In this document: positions 1-7,987 of the stretch, in pieces
How positions within the stretch are numbered: the stretch's first letter is position 1
How the letters are laid out: the number at the start of each line of letters is the position of its first letter
Assembly (NCBI GenBank): GCA_944390725.1
Contig: CALXQU010000010.1
Coordinates: 1 to 64,000 of the forward strand
DNA length: 64,000 nt
Direction: 5' to 3'
From: an uncultured Spirochaetaceae bacterium
GTDB lineage: Bacteria; Spirochaetota; Spirochaetia; Sphaerochaetales; Sphaerochaetaceae
Position numbers and translations under genes: made by a program
The notes under the pieces: generated by a model
Database searches by the model: none
Seen by the model: only the letters and a program-made list of their open reading frames with translations
Told to the model about the DNA's origin: nothing

Positions 1-1241
1 ATGTTGTTCACGCCTTCGACCTTGCCTGACGAGATGGGGAACTTGGCATGGTAGACGATTCCCATCAGATGCCTCTGGACAGTATCGCAGAATGAGAGGA
101 GCTCGGGGATCTTGCTCTGCCTGGCGAGCCTCATCCAGGATTTCATGCCCTTGTACAGCTTCGTGATGCTGGCCACGCCGTATGCGAGGTTGAACTGCTC
201 GAGCAGCAGATAGCAGACCGAGAGGTCCTCGTTGGCGGCGAGGATGTCCTTGAGCCTCCTCTCCCTGTACGGCTTCCGTATCCTCTCGCCCGGAGGTATG
301 GGCCTGCCCCTGTCCAGGTACAGCCTGCGCAGCCGGACGTTGTTCTCATGGGCCTCCCTGTCGCGTTCCCTGAGCGTGTCCATCCTCGACAGGAGAAGGT
401 ATCTGGAGTTCTTGAGCAGCGTGTATCCCTCCTCATTGCCGCCCTCAAGCATCTCCCGCTGCTTGCGCCTGCGGATGGCGGTGAGGACCGTGTCGTTGTA
501 CATCCTCACGAGATGGAAATGGTCATAGACGATCCGTATCCCAGGCCATCTCTCCCTGAATGCCGAATCATACTGCGCATTAATGTCCATCGACACGGCC
601 TTCACATGCCCCATCCAGGCATCTCCCATCTCGGCGAAGAAATGATATGCCTGCTCCTTTGCCTTCCCTTCCTCGAGGAACAGCACCAGCCCAGTCTTCA
701 GGTCCGTCACAACCGTCGCATACCTATGCCCCTTGTGCAGCTTGAACTCGTCTATGCCGATGCATTCGCATACAGGGGGCTTCCTCCCGCCAAGGATCGC
801 CTTGAGGTTGGCCTTGTCGATTCCGTAGATGATGCTGGGGTGCACTGAGAGCGACCTCGCCGTCTCGCTGATCCCCGCGCCGCAGTTCAGCCTGATGCGG
901 ATCCTCCGCCCAAGCCGTTCCGTGATGAAATGCCCGGGCTCCCTGAACGCTACCTCCTGCATCTGCGTATGGCCGCAGCTCCCGCAGGAGCACCGGTACC
1001 TGTCATATGTGACGATGATGATGTGCAGATGCCCCAGCAGGTCTATGTCCTGCACCTTCATCTCCATCTTCCCATGCCTGTGCATGGCATTCCCGCATCT
1101 GGGGCAGCTCCCCGGGCCGGGGGCCGTGCTGATCCCCCTTGTGACATAGACCTCCTTCCCGGTCTTCGTTGTCACGAGCTCTGGCTCTGATGTGACGGAG
1201 AAGCATGACAGCCCATGCCTGATGGTGATACTATCTTCCAT
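1..1241 (-). CDS. ISL3-family transposase, C-terminus beyond the window
   Basis: DDE transposase reading leftward from ATG at 1241 and still open at base 1 (413 codons visible). The N-terminal ~90 residues carry a zinc-ribbon-like region (CPRCGN, then CSCGSCGH). A HTH-like stretch follows (GAGISETARSLSVHPSIIYG). Catalytic motifs typical of ISL3 are visible: first Asp in CIGIDEFKLHKGH, second Asp in KAVSMDINAQYDSAF, and the Glu in SGKVEGVNN at the window edge. An AAGGA ribosome site precedes the ATG. That site lies inside an inverted repeat (1242-1298). No frameshift was seen in the segments I translated. The family usually has ~400-430 residues, so only a short tail should be missing. Confidence 0.9.
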   Translation of the reverse strand, partial: MEDSITIRHGLSCFSVTSEPELVTTKTGKEVYVTRGISTAPGPGSCPRCGNAMHRHGKMEMKVQDIDLLGHLHIIIVTYDRYRCSCGSCGHTQMQEVAFREPGHFITERLGRRIRIRLNCGAGISETARSLSVHPSIIYGIDKANLKAILGGRKPPVCECIGIDEFKLHKGHRYATVVTDLKTGLVLFLEEGKAKEQAYHFFAEMGDAWMGHVKAVSMDINAQYDSAFRERWPGIRIVYDHFHLVRMYNDTVLTAIRRRKQREMLEGGNEEGYTLLKNSRYLLLSRMDTLRERDREAHENNVRLRRLYLDRGRPIPPGERIRKPYRERRLKDILAANEDLSVCYLLLEQFNLAYGVASITKLYKGMKSWMRLARQSKIPELLSFCDTVQRHLMGIVYHAKFPISSGKVEGVNN

Positions 1242-1298
1242 AGGGTTTCTTCCTTGTTCCTGTTTTTTTGCAAGCTAAACATTACAGGAGGAAACCCT
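1242..1298. repeat. Inverted repeat over the transposase ribosome-binding site
   Basis: AGGGTTTCTTCCT (1242-1254) pairs with AGGAGGAAACCCT (1286-1298), 12 of 13 positions. The left arm contains the Shine-Dalgarno of the leftward transposase. Readthrough RNA from outside would fold and hide the site, a common way for insertion sequences to limit their own expression. The regulatory role is inferred. Confidence 0.55.
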
Positions 1299-1754
1299 TC
1301 CTTGTCTCTAGACCCTATCCTCTTCCCTTACCCTCATCCCACAACTTTCTGTATAGAGCCTTTGATTGAGGCTAGGAGACCCTTGGCGCTGTGCGGAATG
1401 CTTAGCCTGCTGATTGTCAGCCACAGCATTATATGCCAGGGGATATTTTGTTGACTGTATGTTCCTGTAAGCATTCACGCCAAGTTAAATCCAGAAAACT
1501 GCTTCGACCAGTATGATGGCAATGAGGCAGGGGCTGCTGGATAGCATGTGTAGATATCTACAATCTGGCTGATAGGGAAGATTGTGAGAATGATTTCTAC
1601 TATAATCACAAACTTAGCATGCTAGAAAAAATCAAGGATTGAGCCTCTTCGGGTTTCCGGCTATCGACTCCGGGCCTTGATTCAGCCAATCCTTCTACGA
1701 TTGAGGATACAAGCCTTAAGCGTTTTCTGCAAGAAGTTGGAATGGGTGAAGACT
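1299..1754. other. Intergenic, no supported gene
   Basis: No open frame with a ribosome site and recognisable protein was seen. The right end of the ISL3 element should lie near the start of this stretch, but I could not identify its terminal repeat because the left end is outside the window. Confidence 0.4.
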
Positions 1755-1832
1755 ATGGATTCAGAGACATATTACATCCTGATGATTATCTTTACGGTCA
1801 TCGGATTGCTGATAGCTGTGTTCAAAAGATAA
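1755..1832 (+). CDS. Candidate 25-residue hydrophobic peptide (holin-like/type I toxin-like)
   Basis: A 25-codon frame begins MDSETYYILMII and ends LLIAVFKR: short polar N-terminus, one membrane segment, basic C-terminus. This is the general layout of small holin-like type I toxins. Right after the stop an imperfect stem pairs AAACCACC (about 1831-1838) with GGCGGTTT (about 1860-1867), as often seen 3' of such toxin genes. The ribosome site is weak. No antitoxin RNA can be proven by eye. Chance occurrence is possible. Confidence 0.3.
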   Translation: MDSETYYILMIIFTVIGLLIAVFKR

Positions 1833-1860
1833 ACCACCCATTAGCTGTAGCAGAGCTTAG

Positions 1861-2049
1861 GCGGTTTCCGCTTATGTTGTCGTGAAGCTACCGTTCATCG
1901 GTGCGCCCACTTCTGTTTATATTATCACAAGAAATTCTGAAACAGTCAAAAGCCCAAATACATTGGCAGCAACTATTGACCAACTATTCCACACATTCAC
2001 ACCAGACAATGACAAAGTATGGAGATTCCGAAATCTGTGTCAACCTTAA
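1861..2049 (+). pseudogene. Possible C-terminal remnant of a LysR-type regulator
   Basis: An open frame without a start codon runs 62 codons to TAA at 2047. It includes LPFIGAPTSVYIITRN followed by VKSPNTLAATIDQLF. This pattern (hydrophobic strand, then 'SP..' and a helix) resembles the C-terminal end of LysR effector-binding domains. The preceding codon is a stop, so it is a fragment at best. Identification rests on pattern only. Confidence 0.3.
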
Positions 2050-2094
2050 TCGTGTGAAGGAAAGGAATGAAGAAAACCTAACAAGCATCGTTTG

Positions 2095-2487
2095 TCATCC
2101 CTCCTCCACGGTTCCCCAGACATTCTCACCAGAAAGCACATCCTTGCTCGCAGCGGAAAGCAAAATTTTGAGATTTTCCCTTGCCTTATTCCTTATCCGA
2201 ATCGCTTCTTTCTTTTCTTCAGGATTCTTGAATGTGGGATTCGTTCTGCCAAGAAGAACTGCATAGACGTTTGTATTATAGGCCTGCATGATACTCAGCA
2301 TCCCTGATAGCTGGACGATGTTTTCCTGCATCTCCTGGATGAGAAGATCAGTTCGAACCTGTCCATCGATTGCTTCATGAATAAGCTCCGCAGTATATTC
2401 ACTGAGGCTCTTGCCAACTTGGACGGCCCTGCGTTGCAGCTCATTTCTGTCTTCGGATTCGATTCTTATGGACATCCTTTCCTTCAT
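2095..2487 (-). CDS. Ribbon-helix-helix DNA-binding protein
   Basis: A 130-residue protein whose N-terminus (MKERMSIRIESEDRNELQRR, then KSLSEYTAELIHEAI) fits a ribbon-helix-helix fold of the CopG/MobC type: one beta strand followed by two helices. The rest is helical and charged, with a likely coiled stretch around residues 45-80. GGGAGGG sits 7 bases before ATG 2487. Such proteins are antitoxins, plasmid copy or mobilisation regulators, or relaxosome accessory proteins. No toxin or relaxase is adjacent, so the role is open. Upstream DNA holds nested inverted repeats (2507-2568) that could be its operator. Confidence 0.65.
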   Translation of the reverse strand: MKERMSIRIESEDRNELQRRAVQVGKSLSEYTAELIHEAIDGQVRTDLLIQEMQENIVQLSGMLSIMQAYNTNVYAVLLGRTNPTFKNPEEKKEAIRIRNKARENLKILLSAASKDVLSGENVWGTVEEG

Positions 2488-2506
2488 GATTTATCCCTCC
2501 CAAAAC

Positions 2507-2568
2507 GTCCGCAAATCAAACTTTTCTGATTGTATACTTGCATGCATTTTTCAGAAATCTAGGCGGAC
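2507..2568. promoter_or_regulatory. Nested inverted repeats upstream of the RHH gene
   Basis: GTCCGC (2507-2512) matches GCGGAC (2563-2568), and inside them TTTCTGA (2523-2529) matches TCAGAAA (2551-2557), centred near 2538-2540. TGTATACTTG (2531-2540) also reappears inverted as CAAGTATACA at 2640-2649. RHH proteins bind such symmetric sites, so an autoregulatory operator is a reasonable inference. Confidence 0.4.
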
Positions 2569-2694
2569 ATATCATCTATATTTATTATAACATAATATGA
2601 AGTCTCAGTCCGCACTTTTCCCTTTTCTTTTATCTTGCCCAAGTATACAATGCACAGCTTTCACTACGTCGACAGCCCTAGAGCTCATAGCCAT

Positions 2695-2715
2695 CTGACA
2701 GTAGCTGTCAGCTAC
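2695..2715. repeat. Overlapping perfect palindromes past the iscB 3' end
   Basis: CTGACAG-TAG-CTGTCAG (2695-2711) overlaps GTAGCTG-T-CAGCTAC (2701-2715). The position about 50 bases beyond the iscB stop fits the right-end hairpin expected in IS200/IS605-derived elements, but the transposon boundary is not proven. Confidence 0.4.
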
Positions 2716-2762
2716 AGTCAAGGCTGGATGCAGATAGCTTATTTCCACTATATCCCTCATCA

Positions 2763-4004
2763 TCAGGGTTCTTCGAAAGCCTTGCAGATTCTTGCATTCG
2801 ATGAATGCCTAATCAATGTGAGTTGCTTGAAATAGGCGCCTGGCGAGACAGGTGTGCCATCCAGCTTCCGTACATCGAACTGCCCAGATGACATCCTCGT
2901 ATAGACGAAACATTCCTGGCCCTTGAAGCGGACTATATCGCCGACCCTGAATCCCTTGACGAATCTCGGTGCCTGGTTCATCCTCCTCCTACCGCCTTTC
3001 AAGATATTAATCTTATGGATCTGCCTGTTATGGCTCCGCCTCTTCGTAATGATGAGGAAAGAGCCATCTGACACTGCCCTGCCATTTCCTGTGATGCATC
3101 TTGCATCGATGTGATGCGCCTTCGGGAGCCCGAGCCTCTTCCGCTCGCAGTACGTTATGTAGCCATATGTACAGATGACCTCCTTATCTGGATACATGGC
3201 AGTCAGCCTATCAAGGATGGCACCTCTCATCGCATTCATGTCCGACATGGAGCTAAAGCCCATGAAGCCATCACGGGGACTGAGCATGAGAGGCTTGCCG
3301 TTATGGTGGCCATGATGGCATCTCCTGCAGAGCGTGACCAGGTTGCCGGGCCGGTCGGAGCCGCCTTGGCTTCGCGGGATGATATGATGCACCTGCAGGT
3401 CCTTGCCAGAGCCGCAATGCTGGCATCTGTAGCCATCGCGAGCCATTGCATAGGTCCTGATATTCCCATAGGCCCGCTTCCCTGCCTGCTGGCCATTCTT
3501 ACCGACCATAACCTGACTCACCGCCTTCTGGATATCGAATTTCTGGATCTCGATGATTATCCTCGTAACCGGCAGGATAGCGCAGGCAGCGGCTATGGCA
3601 TTCACATGCGCACGGGCCTTTGCCTCGATGGAGGGAGGAAGCCAACCTTCCGGCTTCCTGCGGTTGTCGAATCGAGGCTTACGGTATCTAGTCTTCCTGC
3701 TTCGTCTATTGGATCTGAGGATTTTCCTTGCCTCGATAAGCCTGGATATATCCTGGCGTATCGCCACCTCAGCTTCATACAGCACCCTGTTCCCGGATGT
3801 CGCTGATATCCCGATTGTCTTCGAGCCGGCATCAAGTCCCAGGATTACATCTTGGCCGTTGCCCCCATCAACCTGGAAGCACAGCCTTATCGTGAAGGGC
3901 ATCCTTTCTACCACCACTGCCATCTTCCTCTGGAGCAGATGCCTTGCCTTGGCCTCCGTACATGGCATGAGCGGAGAGCCATCGCCATTGAGCACATATA
4001 CCAT
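2763..4004 (-). CDS. iscB: IscB RNA-guided HNH/RuvC nuclease
   Basis: A 413-residue IscB, the transposon-encoded relative of Cas9 that uses an omega-RNA guide to nick or cut DNA. The PLMP domain is at residues 11-14. RuvC-I has Asp58 in ILGLDAGSKTIG. The arginine-rich bridge helix spans about 92-116. RuvC-II has Glu152 in TRIIIEIQKF. The HNH domain runs about 190-235, with Cys pairs CQHC and CRRC and catalytic VHHI (His206/207). RuvC-III is HHID (Asp300). A basic C-terminal domain follows. All catalytic residues are present and length is normal for IscB, so it looks active. No TnpA transposase is near; the element would depend on one elsewhere. The omega-RNA gene lies directly upstream on the same strand. 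Confidence 0.92.
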   Translation of the reverse strand: MVYVLNGDGSPLMPCTEAKARHLLQRKMAVVVERMPFTIRLCFQVDGGNGQDVILGLDAGSKTIGISATSGNRVLYEAEVAIRQDISRLIEARKILRSNRRSRKTRYRKPRFDNRRKPEGWLPPSIEAKARAHVNAIAAACAILPVTRIIIEIQKFDIQKAVSQVMVGKNGQQAGKRAYGNIRTYAMARDGYRCQHCGSGKDLQVHHIIPRSQGGSDRPGNLVTLCRRCHHGHHNGKPLMLSPRDGFMGFSSMSDMNAMRGAILDRLTAMYPDKEVICTYGYITYCERKRLGLPKAHHIDARCITGNGRAVSDGSFLIITKRRSHNRQIHKINILKGGRRRMNQAPRFVKGFRVGDIVRFKGQECFVYTRMSSGQFDVRKLDGTPVSPGAYFKQLTLIRHSSNARICKAFEEP

Positions 4005-4364
4005 ATTGATTGCCGCTCCTTATCGGCATCGTGCAGGAAAGGATGAGAACCCATCCCGTCTTTCCTGCGAAGACGGGACAGGATGCGGATAAGACGCCTT
4101 CTAGGCCGGCTTCCGCTGCCGTACCGGGGTTTTCCTCCCCGGCGCCCTTCGCCGATGTTATGGAAGGGTTTCTCCGCATATGGCACTGCCCCTGCCTGGC
4201 AGGGCTGTTTAGCCATATGCCGCAGTGTCCGGGACTAGGGCAATATCCCGGAGTGCCTATTCATTCCTTCCTAACGTAGTTCAGAGGCATTGGCCTCATC
4301 ACTTGGGCTAGTCGGTGCCGGGCGCTCAGGAAGCACTCCTGATGCCCGAAGGGCGATTCCCTCA
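4005..4364 (-). ncRNA. omega-RNA (HEARO-type) guide RNA of IscB
   Basis: The ~350 bases upstream of iscB, read leftward, are densely folded and contain the conserved core CCGGGATATTGCCCTAGTCC, which resembles the core of known IscB omega-RNAs. Visible stems (plus-strand coordinates): CGGGC/GCCCG at 4319-4348 enclosing TCAGGA/TCCTGA; GAGGC/GCCTC near 4283-4298; CCGGGA/TCCCGG near 4231-4254; GCATATGGC/GCCATATGC near 4178-4220 enclosing CCCTG/CAGGG; CCGGGG/CCCCGG near 4122-4141; CCCGTCTT/AAGACGGG near 4054-4078. The scaffold appears to start near 4348, so the guide would be the ~16 bases read leftward from 4364. Exact ends are inferred. Confidence 0.8.
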
Positions 4365-5185
4365 GGTCACCAACCTTCCGGGAGCCATACGCTTCCCCGG
4401 AAGGACAGTTACGGGAATGAAAGCGATGGCAGGCGCAGCGATGTCACAGGGCCGCATAGCGGCTTGCCTTGCCCTTGACAGAGAAAGCCCCATCGCTCCT
4501 CCATGCCAGGAAAGCCTGATGCCAAGGAGATTCCTGAAAGGAGCCTGTCCCCTGCATAAGGCGATGGCATGGGAGTAATAGGGATGGGTTGGATGAATCG
4601 AGGGAAAGGAAAGATCCCTGGATTCTGCACCGGCGGGAAATGGGGATCCAAGGGGAAAAAGGCAGGCAATTGGGTTGTTCCCCTGGCAGCCGACTGCGGA
4701 GGCGGAATAGCCATAAGGCCTTCCACCATGATAGACAGCTGGATTGCTGTTTAGCTGTGTGGTTGAATCTCCATGTAACGGGATTGCTGAATAGGAAAAC
4801 AGCCATTGCTGACATGGGAGTCCCGACTGGATCCAGACGGGGCGGGCCTGTAGTGAAAGAAGCATTCTGAGGAGGATGGAGCAGCCGGGAATCCTCCTTG
4901 CTGTGGACAGCAATCGAAACGGGTCTGTATCTATTGTCGGATATCTGTGATGCCGACTGTATCGCATTTCGGATTCTTGACGCATCTGGCCATGAATATC
5001 CCGAGTCCCGCAGTTGGAAAAGCAGAGAACCTTTGCGCATGAGTAGTCCGCTGTCATCTTCTGAATGTCTCGATATGATTCCCATTGATTGACTCTTTGG
5101 TTGAGATGATTCATTTCTACAGGTATGGACTGATTCCATACCATTTTCAGATGATTGCTCAAAAAGGACTTATAATATTCTTCCG
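4365..5185. other. Intergenic, no supported gene
   Basis: Several overlapping frames are open on the minus strand, but none has a ribosome site plus a recognisable protein and their composition looks like chance. A strong hairpin, CCTTCCGGG (about 4373-4381) with CCCGGAAGG (about 4395-4403), lies just outside the inferred omega-RNA 5' end. Confidence 0.45.
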
Positions 5186-5214
5186 TTGACAGTAGCTATT
5201 CTCAGAACTACATT
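5186..5214 (+). promoter_or_regulatory. Sigma70-type promoter for the lipoprotein gene
   Basis: TTGACA (5186-5191), 17-base spacer, TACATT (5209-5214). It lies about 40 bases upstream of the start codon of the lipoprotein gene. Confidence 0.55.
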
Positions 5215-5255
5215 TTACCTGTAGATTACTAAATCTGCTCAGGAAGGTGTCCACT

Positions 5256-5774
5256 ATGGGAAAACCGGCTCCATTCATTATTGCTATACTTGTATCACTC
5301 TCTGTATTCAGTGCTTGTTCTCCTTCAGGAGGAAGCAATAATGAGTCGAATAATCCAAACCCAGGTGTTACCGTTCCGGATACCAATCCAACTCCTTCTA
5401 ATCCCGATTCCAGTGATGGCAATGTTCTAACCGTCGATGAGATAAGCCTGGTTTATGAAGGCGCACGAATTGCAAGAAGTTATGTACTGTCGAATGTCAC
5501 TGATCTGAAGGAAGCAGGTGTTGTTTCGGAGGGGACCAGTATAACTTCAATAGTTTATACATTCAAAAGTAATCATGTATGTTCCATCTCGCCTACAGCG
5601 ACTCTGATGTCTCTTTCAATAGGGAAAAATGCGGTTGTAACATCGTCACGGCAAAATACAGGCACTTCTTCCCTCATAGGAAATCTGACTATTAACGGCA
5701 AGGCATATTCAATCAGTTATACGAACTCTTCTGGTGTTCCATCGCTTATCATAAATGGAATGAAAGTCTACTGA
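5256..5774 (+). CDS. Small predicted lipoprotein
   Basis: ATG 5256 is preferred over in-frame GTG 5247 because AGGAAGG lies 8 bases before it. The product begins MGKPAPFIIAILVSLSVFSA with the lipobox Cys next, so it should be lipidated and exported. A low-complexity Ser/Asn/Pro linker follows (about residues 24-55), then a ~110-residue domain of alternating short strands, likely beta-rich, ending LIINGMKVY. I do not recognise the family. It stands alone between the IscB element and umuD. A surface or periplasmic location is inferred. Confidence 0.7.
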   Translation: MGKPAPFIIAILVSLSVFSACSPSGGSNNESNNPNPGVTVPDTNPTPSNPDSSDGNVLTVDEISLVYEGARIARSYVLSNVTDLKEAGVVSEGTSITSIVYTFKSNHVCSISPTATLMSLSIGKNAVVTSSRQNTGTSSLIGNLTINGKAYSISYTNSSGVPSLIINGMKVY

Positions 5775-6011
5775 GTATCATTAAAGGGCTAAACATGATT
5801 TCCTTGATAAAACCAGCGTACCTTTTGATGAGATAACATACCTTTCAGCAGATTTCTGATGCTTCTCTTCGTCAGTCAACCAAGGCATGCTGGGCGATAA
5901 TCATATGCAATAAAGCCATTCATCCGACAAGGCGGTTTCCTGTCCCATTCCGTAAACCTAGCGGATTGCAATTAATCTTGATAAGTTACTTTACTATGCC
6001 TTATAAGTTAC
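5775..6011. other. Intergenic region before umuD
   Basis: No gene seen. It contains a direct repeat of ATAAGTTACT (about 5981-5990 and 6003-6012) just upstream of the umuD -10 element. This could be a repressor site for the damage-inducible gene; no clear LexA-type palindrome was found. Confidence 0.35.
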
Positions 6012-6017
6012 TATAAT
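6012..6017 (+). promoter_or_regulatory. -10 element of umuD, start codon seven bases downstream
   Basis: TATAAT at 6012-6017 is followed by 7 bases and then ATG 6025. Transcription would begin at or next to the start codon, implying a leaderless mRNA. No Shine-Dalgarno is present. A matching -35 is not clear. Confidence 0.45.
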
Positions 6018-6024
6018 GGGTTAT

Positions 6025-6402
6025 ATGCTTGAGGATATCCCTGTCATCATATGCGGCTTCCCATCCCCTGCGGAGGACTATGAGGAGCATCAGCTTGACT
6101 TCAATTCATACCTTGGCACAGGGAAGCCATCGGTCTATGCCCTCAGGGCAAGCGGCCTGAGCATGATAGGCGCAGGGATACTGCCTGATGACATCCTCAT
6201 CGTCGACAGGGCCATAGCACCGTTCCATAGGGCTATAGTCGTGGCATGCATTGATGACGAATTCACCCTGAAGCGGCTTCTCCTGGACGGACAGGCCGTG
6301 CTGCATGCGGAGAACGGCAGCTATCCGGATATGCTGTTCGGCAACCTGCAGGAGCTCGTGATATTCGGCGTCGTAACCGGGATAGTGAGGAAGATTCTAT
6401 GA
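6025..6402 (+). CDS. umuD: UmuD-like S24 peptidase, DNA polymerase V accessory protein
   Basis: A ~125-residue S24 self-cleaving protein. The cleavage-site motif ICGFPSPAEDY near the N-terminus matches the Cys-Gly site of UmuD. The nucleophile Ser lies in ASGLSMIGAG (family GDSM, here Leu replaces Asp). The catalytic Lys is in DEFTLKRLL, and FGVVTGIV near the end also matches. RecA-stimulated cleavage normally makes UmuD', which joins UmuC in error-prone polymerase V. ATG 6025 is chosen over 6016 because 6016 overlaps the -10 box. It overlaps umuC by 4 bases (ATGA). Since umuC is broken, its function here is doubtful. Confidence 0.85.
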   Translation: MLEDIPVIICGFPSPAEDYEEHQLDFNSYLGTGKPSVYALRASGLSMIGAGILPDDILIVDRAIAPFHRAIVVACIDDEFTLKRLLLDGQAVLHAENGSYPDMLFGNLQELVIFGVVTGIVRKIL

Positions 6403-6711
6403 TAGGCCTCTGTGACTGCAACAGCTTCTATGCATCATGCGAGCGCCTTTTCAGGCCAGACCTCTACCATTCCCCGATAGCGGTGCTCTCCAACAATGAT
6501 GGGGTTGTGGTGGCACTGAACCGCGAGGCAAAGGACCTTGGCTTCTCAAGGGGCGATGTCTATGCGCAGGTGAGGGATTCCATGGAAAGGAAGGGGGTAA
6601 GCGTATTCAGCTCGAACTATGCGCTGTACCAGAACCTTTCCGACAGGGTGATGAGCACCTTGTCATCGCTATGCCCATCCATAGAGCAGTATTCGATAGA
6701 TGAGGCATTAA
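6399..6711 (+). pseudogene. umuC: umuC, truncated after ~104 residues by a transposase scar
   Basis: The N-terminal quarter of a Y-family DNA polymerase: MIGLCDCNSFYASCERLFRP (with metal-binding Asp), VVVALNREAKDLG, FSSNYALYQNLSDRVM and YSIDEA (catalytic Asp-Glu). After YSIDEA, where intact UmuC continues F-L-D-L, the sequence changes to the complement of a transposase gene. The frame runs on to 6956 without homology. Roughly 300 polymerase residues are missing, including little finger and clamp-binding parts, so no polymerase is made. Confidence 0.85.
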
Positions 6712-6941
6712 AAGCGTCTGCCACATTCCGTGCATCTGTAAAGCTGTTTCCCGCTTCCGGCAAAACCGCTCCTGATGACATGAGGGTGGAACTTCCCGCA
6801 CTTTGGACAGAACCCGAAAGATACATGGCTGTGGCTGTCATCCTTTACAAAGGAATCCAGAAGCTCCTGGATCTTGCCGATCTGGTAGTTGTTGAGCCTT
6901 TTTTCCGTCCTCAGATATTCGATGAAGTTGAATTCTTCCAT
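6708..6941 (-). pseudogene. Transposase N-terminal fragment with zinc ribbon
   Basis: ATG 6941 has a strong AGGAGG 8 bases upstream. It begins MEEFNFIEYLRTEKRLNN and contains a zinc ribbon, CPKCG then CTECGRRF, typical of insertion-sequence transposases with an N-terminal Zn domain. It stops at once after CGRRF, exactly where umuC breaks off, so a deletion joined the two genes and removed the catalytic domain. About 78 residues remain. Upstream, AGGACA (6984-6989) and TGTCCT (6995-7000) form a palindrome, perhaps part of the IS end or its operator. Confidence 0.75.
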
Positions 6942-7074
6942 GAGGTTTCCTCCTGATTGCAACCTCATGATAGGACAGCTGGTAGGACATATATTGTCCT
7001 GGTAGACTCAAAAGCCACCAATTCTCAAATATGGAAAAAAATAAATCTCTTCATGTCTTATTCCCTCCTTATCC

Positions 7075-7977
7075 TTATTTTAATGGCAATCCGCCAAAAG
7101 CACTCAATGGTCTCATATCTCCTGGCTGGAGAACCATATTCATGTGTGGTTTTAGTGGCTGCAATGCAGGTAACTTTTCTTGCGGTTTATTAGAAAAAAC
7201 ACACGAGTAATAGCATTTTACTTCATTACCATCTGTCCCGTGATACATAGAACAGTTCAAACATGATGAAAGAGACCTTCTGTGAAGTCGGCCTTGCGGA
7301 CAGACAACAAGATTTCTTTCTTTATCTATCTTATATCTTTCAATCGACGTATCATAATTTTTATGCAGAGGATATGTGTTTGGATTGAAAATCCATTTCA
7401 CTCTATTAAGATCTTTGAGACAAGCTCTTAGTTCTTCTTTTGTCAAATCCTTATATGCCAAATCGTTCAGGCCAATTTCAATAACGAAACAGTTTCCAAT
7501 TTTCTCTATACGTTTTCGCTTTTCATCATCGACAGCATGTGTGACATATATTTCTACTAAGATGGTTGCCTGCCCAGAGGTAATAACTATATCTGGGATG
7601 ATATCAGATACTCTTTTCTCGCTTTCAATATGATCAATCGTACAACAGAAAGTTCGAGGGTCGTATACACAACGCCAGTTTCCACAATTCTCGAAATCTG
7701 GTGGCAACATAATCGTCTTCTCTTCTTTAAGAATTTCTTCAGCCAAACAATGTATGTTCGTCTGGCACACATAATCGCACTCAGCTTTGTTATAATGAGC
7801 GAAGTGATGTTTGTTTTTCTTTCCCTCGTTCCTAGCTATAAGCTGGCCTCCGCAAGCAGGACACGTACAATTGCAGTTCAGGCCATTTCCTACATCATCG
7901 ATGTATACATTTTTTCCTTCAGGATTGAGTGCATATACAAGTTCTTTCCCTACTGTTACATCAGCATGTGAATTCAT
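7075..7977 (-). CDS. CoiA-like nuclease-fold protein
   Basis: A 300-residue protein of the CoiA-like type. The N-terminal zinc-finger-like motif CPACGGQLIARNEGKKNKHH is followed by FAH. A helical stretch and a restriction-enzyme-like core come next: IPDIVI, then ILVEIYVTH, matching the PD-(D/E)xK pattern. More Cys pairs occur in the C-terminal half (CLNC and later). CoiA itself acts in natural transformation. Family members are widespread in accessory DNA with unproven roles, perhaps nucleic-acid cleavage. GGAGGTGAC lies 2 bases before ATG. The gene starts 10 bases after the HTH gene at 7988, so the two form an operon. Confidence 0.7.
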   Translation of the reverse strand: MNSHADVTVGKELVYALNPEGKNVYIDDVGNGLNCNCTCPACGGQLIARNEGKKNKHHFAHYNKAECDYVCQTNIHCLAEEILKEEKTIMLPPDFENCGNWRCVYDPRTFCCTIDHIESEKRVSDIIPDIVITSGQATILVEIYVTHAVDDEKRKRIEKIGNCFVIEIGLNDLAYKDLTKEELRACLKDLNRVKWIFNPNTYPLHKNYDTSIERYKIDKERNLVVCPQGRLHRRSLSSCLNCSMYHGTDGNEVKCYYSCVFSNKPQEKLPALQPLKPHMNMVLQPGDMRPLSAFGGLPLK

Positions 7978-7987
7978 TTGTCACCTC

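Noticed and set aside
3111..3806. 231-codon open frame on the plus strand
   Set aside because: It lies antisense to the well-supported iscB gene and has no family-like features.
4362..5162. 266-codon open frame on the minus strand, with three overlapping ones
   Set aside because: No ribosome site, no recognisable domains, and several frames open at once, as expected from compositional bias. The omega-RNA guide edge also falls in this stretch.
5247..5255. GTG start for the lipoprotein gene
   Set aside because: The better ribosome-site spacing and typical signal peptide point to ATG 5256.
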